Shown here piece after piece: positions 31,562-41,569 of a stretch of DNA of 64,000 nucleotides (position 1 is its first letter; the number at the start of each line of letters is the position of its first letter). The stretch spans positions 930,001 to 994,000 of the forward strand of contig BCHS01000002.1 in NCBI GenBank assembly GCA_039545275.1, written 5' to 3'. A model generated the notes under the pieces. It did no database searches, was not told the DNA's origin, and was given only the letters and a program-made list of their open reading frames with translations. A program made the translations under genes and the position numbers. Source of the DNA: Pseudomicrostroma phylloplanum (Eukaryota > Basidiomycota > Exobasidiomycetes > Microstromatales).

Positions 31562-32444
31562 TTATGTCGTCGTGGGAGGGGGCGGAGCAGCCGTCGCTGT
31601 CCTGACGTGAAAGGTGATCGCAGCCTGTCCTCCCGCTACCGCCGCCGTCTCCGTAGCGCCCTTTGCTCCCTGAGCAATCGCGCTCTCGGCCACCACTGTC
31701 GCATTGACCCCCAATCTGCCCAAAGCTCCCCTCAGCAGTCCGACCGAGTGAGGAAGATGAAGCTTGGCCACTCTGGCCGTCACCGCTGATCCTTCCGAAG
31801 TTGCGATGCGGGAGAGGGGCTTGAAGGCTTGGTCTGTCAGGACGTACACGCCTCTGTGATTGGTTCTGAGCCCATCGACTTGCTTCTCCCATATTGCCGT
31901 CCAGAAGTCTTTGCAGACGAACTTGAGGACGTCTAGCGTTGTTGCTAGCGGCGGACGGTCGCGGGACAGCCTGAGCGAGTGGGAAGAGTTTGTCAATGTC
32001 AATGAGAGCCTTCCCCTTTATTTCTCTGGTCCAGTACCTGCTTCACCTTTCAGCGAGATTCGCCCCCACCAAGGCTCCCACCTGCTCTAGCCTAGCTTCC
32101 AGCTCCGTCTCCTCCTCCTTGTCCTCCCTCCTCGCAGCTCCATTCAACCCCTCGACGACCAACCCAGCCTCTTCAACCTCCTCCATCAACTTTCTCCGCC
32201 TCTTGATGGCTCTCCGGCTAGAATGGCGCAGAGCCGAAGGCATCTCGGCAAGGAGGAGCTGGTAGGGGAGTGCGTCTATGAAGGGGTCTGCATTGGGTGG
32301 GTGAGGCAGGGAGAGGGCGAGACAGTAGGGTGTAACCAGGCTGGAGGTGGATGGGTCGCGGGGCGCGCTGAATGATGGGAGAGCATGCTGGATCACGGGA
32401 GTCGAGGGGCCGTTGCTCGTTGTCGATGCCTGGGTGGAGCTCAT
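31562..32444 (-). CDS. TRS33: TRAPP complex subunit Trs33/TRAPPC6 (Bet3 family)
   Basis: TRAPP core subunit of the Bet3 family; 268 residues. Exons are 32047-32444 and 31562-31970, with a GTGAAG donor and a CTCAG acceptor. The ATG at 32444 starts MSSTQASTTSNGPSTPVIQH. Fold blocks are DPFIDALPYQLLLAEMPSA, then a basic helix with an acidic insertion, LEARLEQVGALVGANLAERL across the intron, and the Trs33 hallmark LDVLKFVCKDFWTAIWEKQV with DGLRTNHRGVYVLTDQAFKP. LPHSVGLLRGALGRLGVNAT and FHVRT follow, and the C-terminus is Ala/Pro/Thr-rich. It ends 73 bp from the TRS31 stop on the opposite strand. Confidence 0.95.
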
Positions 32445-32770
32445 AGCTGTGCCGATGTCTCTCTGGTGATGTAGAGGAGAGATGCGAGCGTAGGCTGCTA
32501 TGGTATGGCAGTGGCTTGGAGGGTCTCGAAGTCTGTGGTGGAGCCAACCTCTGGAAGCACACACACGCACACTCGCACGGCACGGCGCTTGCTCTCGTCC
32601 TGGCTTGGCCTTGCTTGCGCCTGGGCGTGTCCGCCTGTCCTTCCATCTCTCACTTCCGTCAGTTTCAAAATCTCAGCCCAGCACTAGTCAGTCTACTTCC
32701 ACTCCCATCCTTCCTACGCCAATCCTCCGTCTCTCTCACACACCCGGCTCCTACTCAGAACACATTGACG
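32445..32770. promoter_or_regulatory. Divergent promoter: TRS33 (-) / RPB12 (+)
   Basis: 326 bp between start codons; pyrimidine-rich next to the RPB12 ATG. Nothing else assigned. Confidence 0.4.
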
Positions 32771-33299
32771 ATGTCGCAGCCCGCAAATGGACCTGGAGCT
32801 CCGAGGACGGGAGGCGCTATTGGTGGCAAGCCACAGGGGAATGAGTACATCTGCGCTGGTGAGTAGCATGCCTGGAGAGCGTTCGGGGGGAGTTGTTCGA
32901 TGTCAGAGGGACGCAACCGGGTCATTCGAGGCAATGTCACAGACAGGCATCCACGATGGATGTAGTGGAAGTGATTCAGAAGGTGGCTTCGTAGCCAGGC
33001 AACTAGCTGGCAGCTTTCCGGAAGCTCACGCCCTTCTGCTTCCTCCTGACCATCAAACAGACTGCGCCGCCCTGAACGAGGTCAGGCCGCGAGAGGCGAT
33101 CCGATGCAAGGAGTGTGGCCACCGAGTTCTGTACAAGCAGCGGACAAAGCGCATGGTGAGTAGTGTACACGGCATGAGAAAACACTTGGGGAATGGCGCG
33201 GAGGAGGCCATGGACGGATGGGAGCTCGATGCTGATACTTGCACTGCCTCTACTCCTGCGACCTTCACCCCCGCTAAGCTTCACTTTGAGGCAAGGTAG
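32771..33299 (+). CDS. RPB12: RNA polymerases I/II/III shared subunit RPABC4 (Rpb12/Rpc10)
   Basis: Smallest shared subunit of the three nuclear RNA polymerases; 67 residues with one zinc ribbon. Three exons: 32771-32858, 33061-33155 and 33279-33299. The Gly/Pro-rich start ([19 protein letters not shown]) leads to [20 protein letters not shown], the first CxxC being split by intron 1, then [16 protein letters not shown]. The last exon of 21 nt uses a CTAAG acceptor and adds LHFEAR and stop, matching the universal K-R-x3-F-x-A-R end of the subunit. All four zinc cysteines are present. More than half of the locus is intron, so single-frame reading misses the gene. Confidence 0.95.
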
Positions 33300-33504
33300 A
33301 TTTTTCGGACGATACGCCGACCTCTTTGATCGAGCGTAAAAGCTCTTCCCAGCTTGTACTTGTAATATAAACACTGTTCATCCGACAAGAATCATCTCTC
33401 CCTGCATCAAAATACGCACAAGGAGACCGGCAGTGCCGATGACAGGTAATGATCTATAGTATCCACGGGCATCCAGCGCTGGCCATAGATACAGACTGAC
33501 GTGA

Positions 33505-34586
33505 CTAGAGACCAGACCTCTTCGCACCACGCGCTGGCGTCGAAGCTCCACTACCGGCCTCGTCATCATCCCCATGTGAACCTCTTGTCTCTGGTGACTC
33601 TACTGTCCTCCACTCCTCATTCGGCTGGTCCTCTGTGGTAAAGGTCGCCAGGAAGTCCCGCAGGAAGTTCCTCCAGCTGTACGCCGGTCATGGGAGAAGG
33701 GCGGAGTCAGTGCTCGGTACAGATGCACAAGGCAAGGGCCGCTTACAGGCTACTTACGGAGCTTGGCTGGGCACGACATGTCCGCCCGGGTGCCACTCCA
33801 CCCTATGCTTCTGACAGCAGTCGATGAGAGTCTGTGACCGATCTGTAGAAAGATGAGGGAGACGGAATCGAGCGGTCAGAAGGAACCCTAGCTGCACAGT
33901 ATCCTATCTCGCCTCCCAAGACTCACCCTCAGTCACGATCTGGTCGCTTCTACCAAGAATGCTCAACACTGGCGTGCTAACTCCCTTGCCATCTTTCCCC
34001 TCAAACAACGCCTGATGAGTCGGATCCCGGCTCCGGAAGCCAGAGATCGCGATGCAGAACTTCAGCGGGGGGTGACCCTCCGGGATCTTCAGGGCGGGCA
34101 GGAGGGAGGGGTTCTCGAAGGCTGCTGCGATGATGGCCGCTAGGCAGGCTCCTGATGGGTGTGAAATATGGCGATATACCCCGCCAGTGAGCCAAGTTCA
34201 GAGCATAGAGGAGAGGCGGCATCCGATCGGTCATGCTCACCTTGTGAGAAGCCGACCACTCCATCTATCCCTCCCATCTTGGCAATCTCGTCACTCAGCA
34301 AGCTCCAGCTCTGGCCAATATCCTTGTATGCCCCCTCATCCGTCGCTCTCCACCAAGCCCTCGGCTGCTGCTCAATCGGCGTATCCTCGGTCACCTCATC
34401 CTGTCCGTCGGGGGCATCTAGCGACTGTGTGGAGGTAATGGGCTGCACGAGGAGGGGTCCATTGACAAAGACAAAATCGGCTACGTTGCGGCAGGCTTTG
34501 CGGATGGCGCCGAAGCGGCGGTGGAGCACAAAGGAGTTGGAAGTGTAGCCGTGCAAGGCGAGGATCCTGAGCTTCTGCTGCGCCAT
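33505..34586 (-). CDS. FSH1-type serine hydrolase (alpha/beta hydrolase)
   Basis: Family of yeast Fsh1-3 and human OVCA2, serine hydrolases with esterase activity; 275 residues. Exons are 34241-34586, 33927-34151, 33758-33842 and 33505-33676. The start MAQQKLRILALHGYTSNSFV is typical. The nucleophile motif G-F-S114-Q-G is split by intron 1. The other triad residues are Asp185 (ILGRSDQIVTE) and His212 (WHPGGHVVPSQ). An insertion of about 25 residues (residues 58-80, acidic, around DGQDEVTEDTPIEQQ) precedes PRAWWRATDEGAYKDI. The C-terminus is a helix (WRNFLRDFLATFT) and a charged Ser/Gly-rich tail. The physiological substrate is unknown. It is convergent with RPB12. Confidence 0.92.
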
Positions 34587-34915
34587 GATGAGGGAGTAAG
34601 AATCAGTAGAGGAGAAGGAGGAGGATTGAGGAGAGGAGAAGAAGTACGATGCGGCTGCGTTGCGAAGATGGCGCTGGGCAGCTCCGACGGAAAGGAGGCG
34701 GCAGTGCCGAGCAACACGGGCCTCCTTGCTCGGCTTCCCCAGCTTGACTTCCTACTCTACAACCAGCGCCATCTTTCATCGACAGGATACACCAGCTGAA
34801 GACGTCGCCCATTAGGATTCCTACTCAGGTCTGTCAACGAGTCTGAACATCATACCCAAGAAAGCCGACGATCCTTGCCAAATCATCAGCGGCCCCCCAT
34901 ACCTCCCTCGCAGCA
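34587..34915. promoter_or_regulatory. Divergent promoter: FSH1-like (-) / ENV7 kinase (+)
   Basis: 329 bp between start codons; a GGA-rich stretch lies near 34605-34640. Nothing else assigned. Confidence 0.4.
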
Positions 34916-36525
34916 ATGGACAGGATACAGGACCACGTCTATGCCCTCCTCTCATCCCTGCCTTGCTCCCAAGGCATCTCATCAGTGCTAGACCTCTGCG
35001 GCCTCTCTGGTGGAGCTGACGGTTTGATGGGAGGCGGCAACGTGGGCGGAGAGATCAAGCTCAATGGGAGGACGATCCAGATTGAGAAATTGCTCGGAGA
35101 GGGAGGTTTTAGCTTCGTGTACCTTGCTCGGGACAAGAGCAGTGGGAGAGAGTTCGCACTGAAGAAGGTGAGCCATTGACATGTGCAATGAAGACCTGGA
35201 AATTGAGCTGACCTCTCGACTGCTCCTCCCACGTATCGCTGGGCCTGCCTCGACCCAGATCCGTTGCTCTCACGGCTCAGAGTCCTTCACACTAGCCATG
35301 AAGGAAGTCGAAGCTATGAGAAGATTTCGGTCCCCAAACATCATTCGTATCTTGGACAGCGCAGTCGTCCAAGAGGCAGATCATAGCTCAGGCTTCGGCA
35401 ATCTCCCAGAGGGACAAGGTGGAGGCTCCGATGGACGTACAGTATACCTTTTCCTGCCGTACTACCCCATGGGCAACATACAAGACGCCATCAATCGTCA
35501 CGCTGTGAATGGTACACGATACTCTGAGCGAGACATGCTGCAACTCTTCCTCGGCACCTGCCGCGGTATAGAAGCTATGCACCGTTATCGTCTACCAGAC
35601 GTCCCTCTGGGAGGTCGGCAACCAGAGGCCAATGGGCAGCACTCCTCAGCTGGGTCGTCACGGAGGGGTGGCCAGCCCTCCAAGAAGAAGATGATGTCTC
35701 CATCTAACAACCAAGAAGAAGATGAACAGGATAATGAGCCGCTGATAGAGGGAGCCGCTGCGAATGGTAGCTCTGACCCATTTGGTATCGAGTCGGATCC
35801 AGAGAGTGAAGGGGATGACGAGGGTGGGAGCGCCAGGTACCCGCCAAAGCCTTCGAAGGGCAAGGGCAGGGAGATTGAACAGCCTGCATTCGGCGGCGAA
35901 GGCCTGGAGGGTGGTAAAGGGGGCGAGCTAGTGCCCTATGCACATCGCGATATCAAGCCTGGGTGAGTTTGACCGCGAGAAAAGACAAACCAGACTATGA
36001 CCTGACGACAGACTTGGCGCTGCTGCTATTCCTCTACCCTTTCCAAGCAACATCATGGTATCGCAAGGCTCGTCAGCAGAAGGGGATGCTCTGCACGTCC
36101 CCATCCTAATGGACTTTGGCTCAGCCATGAAAGCCCGCGTCGTCATCGCCTCGCGCAGGGAGGCCGTCGCAGAGCAAGACCTCGCCGCCGAGCATTCCAC
36201 CCTCCCTTATCGCGCCCCCGAACTCTTCGACGTAAAGACCGACTCGACTTTGACGGAAGCCGTGGACATCTGGTCCCTCGGGTGCACCTTATACGCAATG
36301 GCGTACCATTATTCGCCATTTGAGACGCCTAGCATGCTGGAGCAAGGAGCGTCTACTGCCCTCGCCGTGCTGAACAACAAGTGGGATTTCCCCAAGAATG
36401 ACCAGATTTACTCGGAGGGATTCAAGGAGATTGTTAGGAGGTGTCTTGTCGGCGAGCCGGACAAGAGGGCGACAATCGAGGAGGTCATCGCGCTGACGAA
36501 CAGGGCATTGGAAAGGACCGTGTAA
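34916..36525 (+). CDS. ENV7: Ser/Thr protein kinase of the NAK family, Env7/STK16-like
   Basis: Membrane-trafficking kinase; Env7 acts at the vacuole and STK16 at the Golgi. 477 residues. Exons are 34916-35167, 35259-35962 and 36048-36525. Gly-rich loop GEGGFSFV at 61-68, catalytic Lys83 (FALKK), HRD at 313-315 in AHRDIKPGNIM (across intron 2), DFG at 341-343, RAPELF, DIWSLGCTLYAMAY and PDKRATIEEV. All catalytic residues are present. Two insertions stand out: a short Gly-rich one (EGQGGGSDG) in the N-lobe hinge region, and about 110 acidic, Ser/Gly/Pro-rich residues (QEEDEQDNEPLIEG and following) between MHRYRLPDV and the HRD motif. It is convergent with the PLC-like gene (111 bp between stops). 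Confidence 0.93.
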
Positions 36526-36636
36526 TTAGGCAGCAGCAACAGCAGCAACAACATAGTCACTTGCAAACAGAATTATATCGTACCGGGCATAGGTAGATGA
36601 GTATGTACAGATTTTTACATGGCTACCCTTCCTTCC

Positions 36637-38163
36637 TCAAGCCAACTCGACCGCCTTGTGTTCGGCCCTCCTAGCCGCTACCATCTCCTCGGTGAAATTG
36701 GCCTCGATCAGCAAAGGTATGAGTGAAGCGGCGTTCTCGTAGCCGTAGAAGTCAATGGCGTAGCACGCCTGCAGACCAGGTGTCGCTGCAGTCCGTCGAG
36801 GTCCTTGCGCAGCCTCCTTCTCCTTCTCCCCGTATGCCTGCTGCATCAATTTTGCAGCAATCAGGTCTACCATGCGCCTGTTCATGCCCTCGATGCCGAT
36901 ACACTTGGGTCCCGTCTCCCACCAGCCCTTGGCCACCACCGGAGGCGTAGCGCGAGGGAATGTAGCACCGCTGATGAAGTCTAGGGCAAATACGTCTGGG
37001 TCTGCTCCTGCTTCGTCCAGCAGCTGACTTGCCAGCTCGAACTTGACGGGGATGTTGGAGGAGGAGCCGATGTTGAACCAATCCTGCGTCTTGACCTTTT
37101 GACGCGAGAGAGGCAAGGTGTATTCCCAGATGCCTTTCTGGTTGTTGGGCCAGATGGGCGGATGGATCCCGCCTACTCTGTCCTCGTTCGACTCGCCAAA
37201 GCGCGAGAACATGACAATCTTCCCTCTTGCTTCTCCCAGCGTGGGTACTTTTGGGCTGAGAAACCACTTGTCCTCGTTGGGCCGCACGTAGAGGTCGAAG
37301 AGCAGTCTCTTCATCAACTGTCTGTCCCCCTTTTCCTGCTTGATGGAGACAACGACTGTCTCTCCCTTGCCACGCTCCCCTTCGAGAAAGTCGTACACCT
37401 GCTGAAGAGCGGCTCCGAGCTCGATCCTCTCCGCCGTCAGGCCGTGGTACGCTAGAAGCCTCTCCTTGCCCTTTCGACCCTTGGGCGTGACGCGAAAGTC
37501 CATGAAGCGGATTCCGTCCTCGAGTTGAGTACGGATCGTCGAGGTGACCTCTTGACATTGCGCAATGGGCCAGCCGTAGCGGGCAAAGGTCTCGTGCGTG
37601 CCGGGGATGGACAGGGCAGAGAGACATGCCGAGTCGGGCAGCAGGGACATGAAGTTGTCCGTGTCGCGGCTGGGGAGCAGAAGGAGCTGCAAAGGAGGAG
37701 GGCTGCTGTCCTCTTTGCCCATCCGAGGCGTTCCTAGCATTGCCCAGAAGCTTGCCGAATAGTCGTTAGTACCATCGAGTGCAACTCTGTCCCAGCTATA
37801 GCCTCCAGCGCGATCGTGGCGTCGACGTCTGGAGCTCAGCAGCACCCGCAAGCTTGCCGTCGAAGTTGCAGAGCTTCCCTCGCCAAAGTCGTCGAGTGTC
37901 TTCTCGTTGTTGCTGTCAGTCGATCGTGAGCGCAGGATGTCCCCGTCTTGCCGGACCACAATGTCAAGTCGTCTCTTTTTGATGGCTCGTTGAGGGTATA
38001 CTACATGTCTGACCTCGCCAGGTGCAATGGTGGCGAAGTGTGAGGAAGGAGTGGAGTCACTGGCTTTGCTTTGACCTTCCGCCGGGAGGGCTACAGACAC
38101 GACCCTTTGTAGCCGGTTGTGAATTGCGAGGCTGAAGGTGGCCTCCATTGGCATCGGCGCCAT
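36637..38163 (-). CDS. PI-PLC X-domain-containing protein (bacterial-type PLC fold)
   Basis: 508 residues, single exon. The ATG at 38163 (MAPMPMEATF) is the first usable start; the in-frame sequence above it has no ATG. The N-terminal 170 residues form a separate, unrecognised region with beta-like segments (TFSLAIHNRLQRVVSVALP, FATIAPGEVRHVVYPQ). The TIM-barrel starts at LSIPGTHETFARYGWPIAQC with the first catalytic His in GTHE. DGIRFMDFRV and the second His in LLAYHGL follow, then KGETVVVSIKQEKGD, RGKIVMFSRFG and FALDFISGATFPRA. This is the arrangement of single-domain phosphatidylinositol phospholipases and their relatives, without EF hands, Y or C2 domains. No signal peptide is seen, so an intracellular enzyme is likely; substrate and activity are unproven. 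Confidence 0.85.
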   Translation of the reverse strand: MAPMPMEATFSLAIHNRLQRVVSVALPAEGQSKASDSTPSSHFATIAPGEVRHVVYPQRAIKKRRLDIVVRQDGDILRSRSTDSNNEKTLDDFGEGSSATSTASLRVLLSSRRRRHDRAGGYSWDRVALDGTNDYSASFWAMLGTPRMGKEDSSPPPLQLLLLPSRDTDNFMSLLPDSACLSALSIPGTHETFARYGWPIAQCQEVTSTIRTQLEDGIRFMDFRVTPKGRKGKERLLAYHGLTAERIELGAALQQVYDFLEGERGKGETVVVSIKQEKGDRQLMKRLLFDLYVRPNEDKWFLSPKVPTLGEARGKIVMFSRFGESNEDRVGGIHPPIWPNNQKGIWEYTLPLSRQKVKTQDWFNIGSSSNIPVKFELASQLLDEAGADPDVFALDFISGATFPRATPPVVAKGWWETGPKCIGIEGMNRRMVDLIAAKLMQQAYGEKEKEAAQGPRRTAATPGLQACYAIDFYGYENAASLIPLLIEANFTEEMVAARRAEHKAVELA

Positions 38164-39222
38164 GATAAGGCTAGCTGTTGGTGTGCCAGAGTGAGAATCG
38201 CGGGTGTAGATGAGCTCTCGCGTTTGTGGAGAAGGAGGCGAGGCACTACTGTAGCGGGGCAATTAGGCTAATTGACCGACCAGCGGCATATTCACACTCC
38301 GCCTCCCCGCTGAATGGCTACGCTAACACCCGCCTTGATCAGAGCCTACCGACAGCTCGTGATGGGCTTCTCGATAGACCTGATGGGCATCGAGGTGACC
38401 TCAAAAGAGTGCACAGATTGATCATGTGCCCATGGCATCCGTGTCAGATTTCTTTCAGCTCTTTGTCGGGTCTGGCTTCTGATTTGGCGGCAGAGCAGCC
38501 CAGTCATCTGAAGGGGAGGATCACCTAGGGAGGAGAAGCCAGGCGGAGTATATGATGGTACGTCGTCCCTGACCGCTACTGCTGCTGATTGCAAAGCCTC
38601 AAGCCCACCATTGTCTGCCTAGGGTGGCCCAGCGTAGGTGAGTGACGATAATTGGGCTGCTAGGTGGACGCAGGCGAGATTGCTCCGTCCGCGTGGGAGC
38701 GGTGTATCTTCGGTGACATTGCGCCGACTCTGTGGGTTTCGGCTTTGATCTGCCCATGCGCCCGATGAATGCCACATGGCCCCGCCCTGCCGCATTTGCC
38801 GGGCGGGAAGCACCACGCCACTGGCATGCGGGAAGCCTCACGCGGGAGTTTTGTCATGCTCCCTGACTGCGATGGATGCCCACTCCACAATCACATTACG
38901 GACTAATGGCGACGTGAATTTTCCAGGGCGCCTTCTTCCTCTCTTCTCACCATTTGCACTACTTATTACTCTTCGACGAGCTCCGTGCCCTTCGGCTTTC
39001 ACCATTCACTGTTCCTCAATTCTTCAACCTCCCTCATCAGGCTTGGTCTCCCAGCGTCCTCCCTCGAATTTCGCAGCGTTTTCTCCACACAAACAACCGC
39101 CTACATACGAGCCCCTCTAGACATTCTCCGCACTATCTAGATCGGCCGAGTGCCAAAAAAGAAACTTGCCAATCTCGTTGACCTAACTTGATATCGTTGC
39201 CATCCCCTTGGCCTCGACAATC
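38164..39222. promoter_or_regulatory. Long divergent promoter region: PLC-like (-) / MFS transporter (+)
   Basis: 1,059 bp without a supported gene. The 38740-38860 part is GC-rich with repeated GCGGGAAGC words (38808 and 38829 vicinity). The part before 39223 is pyrimidine-rich with a CAAAAAAGAAAC patch. Long upstream regions are common for regulated transporter genes, which is inference here. Confidence 0.4.
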
Positions 39223-41072
39223 ATGAGTGGCTTCAGCATGCGCGACGTGAACGAGAATGCGGACCTGGAGAAGCAAGGGTCAGAAACTACGGCAACGGCA
39301 GAGCCCGAGTCGCCTTCAGAAGAGGAGAAGCGCGAACACCCCGCCGACCTTCCAGAGACGACGACGACGAAGCCGGCAACGAGCTTCGCCCCTATGACAG
39401 CACCTAGATACGGCAAGGAGCAGCAACAGCAGCAACAGGACGGTGCGCCGATGCAGCGTACCTTCTCACGGCGGGAGCAGCTGCAACATACAGAGTCGCA
39501 CCTGTTTGGTGGTGATTTGATTCGTCAACAGACTGAGCTCCAACTCACTCACTTTCAGTCGCAGCAGGGCAAAGACTTGATCACTGTGCACTGGGAGGGA
39601 GAGGGAGACATGGAGAACCCGCTCAACTGGGGTAGATTGTACCGGTGGTACATTACCGCCCTCGGTGGTCTCCTCGTCCTCAACTCCACATTTACGTCTT
39701 CCGCTCCTTCGGGGATTGTTGCGGATATGGAGGCGACCTTTGGCTTCCCGCAAGAGGTGGGCATCCTCACTGTGTCTCTCTTCGTCGCAGGGTGAGTATC
39801 TGACTGAGAGAGGGCATCAGCGCGTAATGATTGGTTTGCAAACATAGTGCTCATGGCTCCCTGTTGTTCCCCTCTTCTATCAGATATTGTCTGGGACCTC
39901 TGATCTGGGGACCCTTGTCGGAGCGCGTCGGTCGTAAGCCCGTCTTTCTGGTCGCCATGCTCTGCTACACCGGCATGAACGTCGGCTGTGCCCTGGCGCC
40001 CAACACTGCTGCCATCCTGATCTTCCGTTTCCTGTCGGGCGCCTTCGGAGCCTCTCCTCTGACCAACGCTGGAGGTCTGATTGCCGACATCTGGGATGCA
40101 AAGACGCGTGGAGACGCAATGGCCATCTTCTCCATTGCTCCCTTTGCCGGACCTGCCCTCGGTCCCATTGTCGGTGGATTCATCTATGTCAGCGGCACAA
40201 ACTGGCGCTGGCTCTTCTGGGTCTGCACCATCTTCTCTGGCGTGTGCTTCCTCCTCACCCTCTTCACACTGCCCGAGACGTACGCGCCGATTCTCCTCAA
40301 GCGCAAGGCAGCCAGGATCAGGAAGGAGACCAACGACGAGCGATACCAGTCGCCAATGGATATGGCGCCTCTGAGTATCGGTCAGCTCATCAAGGGCATT
40401 CTGTCCAAGCCGTTCATTCTGTTGTTCATGGAGCCGATGCTCTTGGCCATTACGATCTACATGTCCTTCACTTACGGGCTTCTCTACCTCCTCTTCGAAG
40501 CCTACCCAATCGTCTTTGTTGAGGGCCACGGTTTCAACCAGGGTATTGACGGCTTGATGTTCCTTGCCTTCTTCATCGGTGGAGCCATCGCAGTCGTCAT
40601 CTACGTATCGCTGATCAACCCGCGCTACGTGAGGAAGCTCGAGGCGCTAGAAAAGGGCCAGCGAGTCCCACCCGAGGTACGACTGCTACCGGTAATGATC
40701 GCTGCTCCTCTGCTGGTGGTAGCCCTCTTCTGGTTCGCATGGACCTCCTACCCTTCCATCTCCTACTGGTCTCCCATGCTCGCCGGAGCACTCCTGGGCC
40801 TGTGCCTCCTCTTCATCTTCGTGGGACTCTTCAACTTCATCGTAGACGCCTACCTGGCCAATGCCGCTTCGGCCCTCAGTGGAAACACCGTTTGCCGATC
40901 GGCATTTGGAGCTGGCTTCCCCCTCTTTGCGACGCAGATGTTCCAGAGGTTGGGGACACAGTGGGCGGCTTCCCTACTGGGTTTCTTGGCGCTGTTGATG
41001 GTGCCCATTCCGTTTATCCTGTCGAGGTATGGAGCGAGGATCAGGGCCATGTCCAAGCATGCTGCTGAGTAG
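39223..41072 (+). CDS. MFS multidrug/polyamine-type H+ antiporter (DHA1 family)
   Basis: Plasma-membrane exporter of 585 residues. Exons are 39223-39791 and 39884-41072, the intron falling in helix 2 (FVAGYCLGPLIWGPLSERVG). The N-terminal 125 residues are cytosolic and disordered, with Glu/Pro/Thr-rich stretches and a Gln run near residue 70, ending at the DHA1 landmark DMENPLNWGRLYRWYITALG. Motif A is LSERVGRKPVF, the helix 4 region is RFLSGAFGASPLTNAGGLIA, motif C is FAGPALGPIVGGFI, and NWRWLFWVCTIFSGVCFLL follows. The second bundle has FIVDAYLANAASALSGNTVC and GAGFPLFATQMFQRLGTQWA, typical of the Flr1/Tpo-like drug:H+ subfamily. The substrate cannot be predicted. The ATG at 39223 is the first; the frame above it has only non-ATG codons. 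Confidence 0.93.
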
Positions 41073-41569
41073 AGAGCGTACGGAACCCCATTTGCTCGGA
41101 GGACATGATCGCCTCCTCACCACCCCCTGTCACTTGTTTAATATCTCCACTCCACTGTCTCATAAATCTTCTCGAGGAATCAGCATCATATTTATCGAGA
41201 TCAGACGTGCGCTTGTGATTGGAAATCTATGGCGGTGATTTTGGCTCGTGCTGTGAAAGGTAGTGGCGATCCAGGCAATCTGGCTCTGATCCAAGGGATC
41301 ACTTGCGCAATGAAGCAGGCATTCAAGGTAAAGACACGTACGAGGCACTTCAGGAGGATAAGTCAGAATAAGTGGTAAAGTGCCACATCGCATACAGGTA
41401 AAGGCAGGAAGACGCTACTCCAGCATGACAACGGATCAAGGCGGAAAACGTGTCTTGTTTTGATAGATGAGGGAAAGGCAGGATCCTTTTGCTTGCGATT
41501 GAGAATGAGATAACACGGACAAGAATAGGGTACTTTGGCCTACCGCCTGTCTGCCACCTATCCGGAGGC
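41073..41569. other. Convergent 3' region, MFS / SF1
   Basis: 497 bp between stop codons; no coding or RNA-gene signal seen. Confidence 0.4.

Noticed and set aside
36752..37627. 291-codon second-frame ORF on the minus strand within the PLC-X gene
   Set aside because: It is frame-shifted relative to the conserved X-domain; Arg/His-rich shadow with no motif.
38164..38262. Extension of the PLC-X protein above 38163
   Set aside because: The frame is open but begins with non-ATG codons; the first ATG is at 38163.
39555..40529. 324-codon open frame on the minus strand opposite the MFS transporter
   Set aside because: It crosses both the transporter's intron and its helices; the translation has no domain, and the sense strand is clearly coding.
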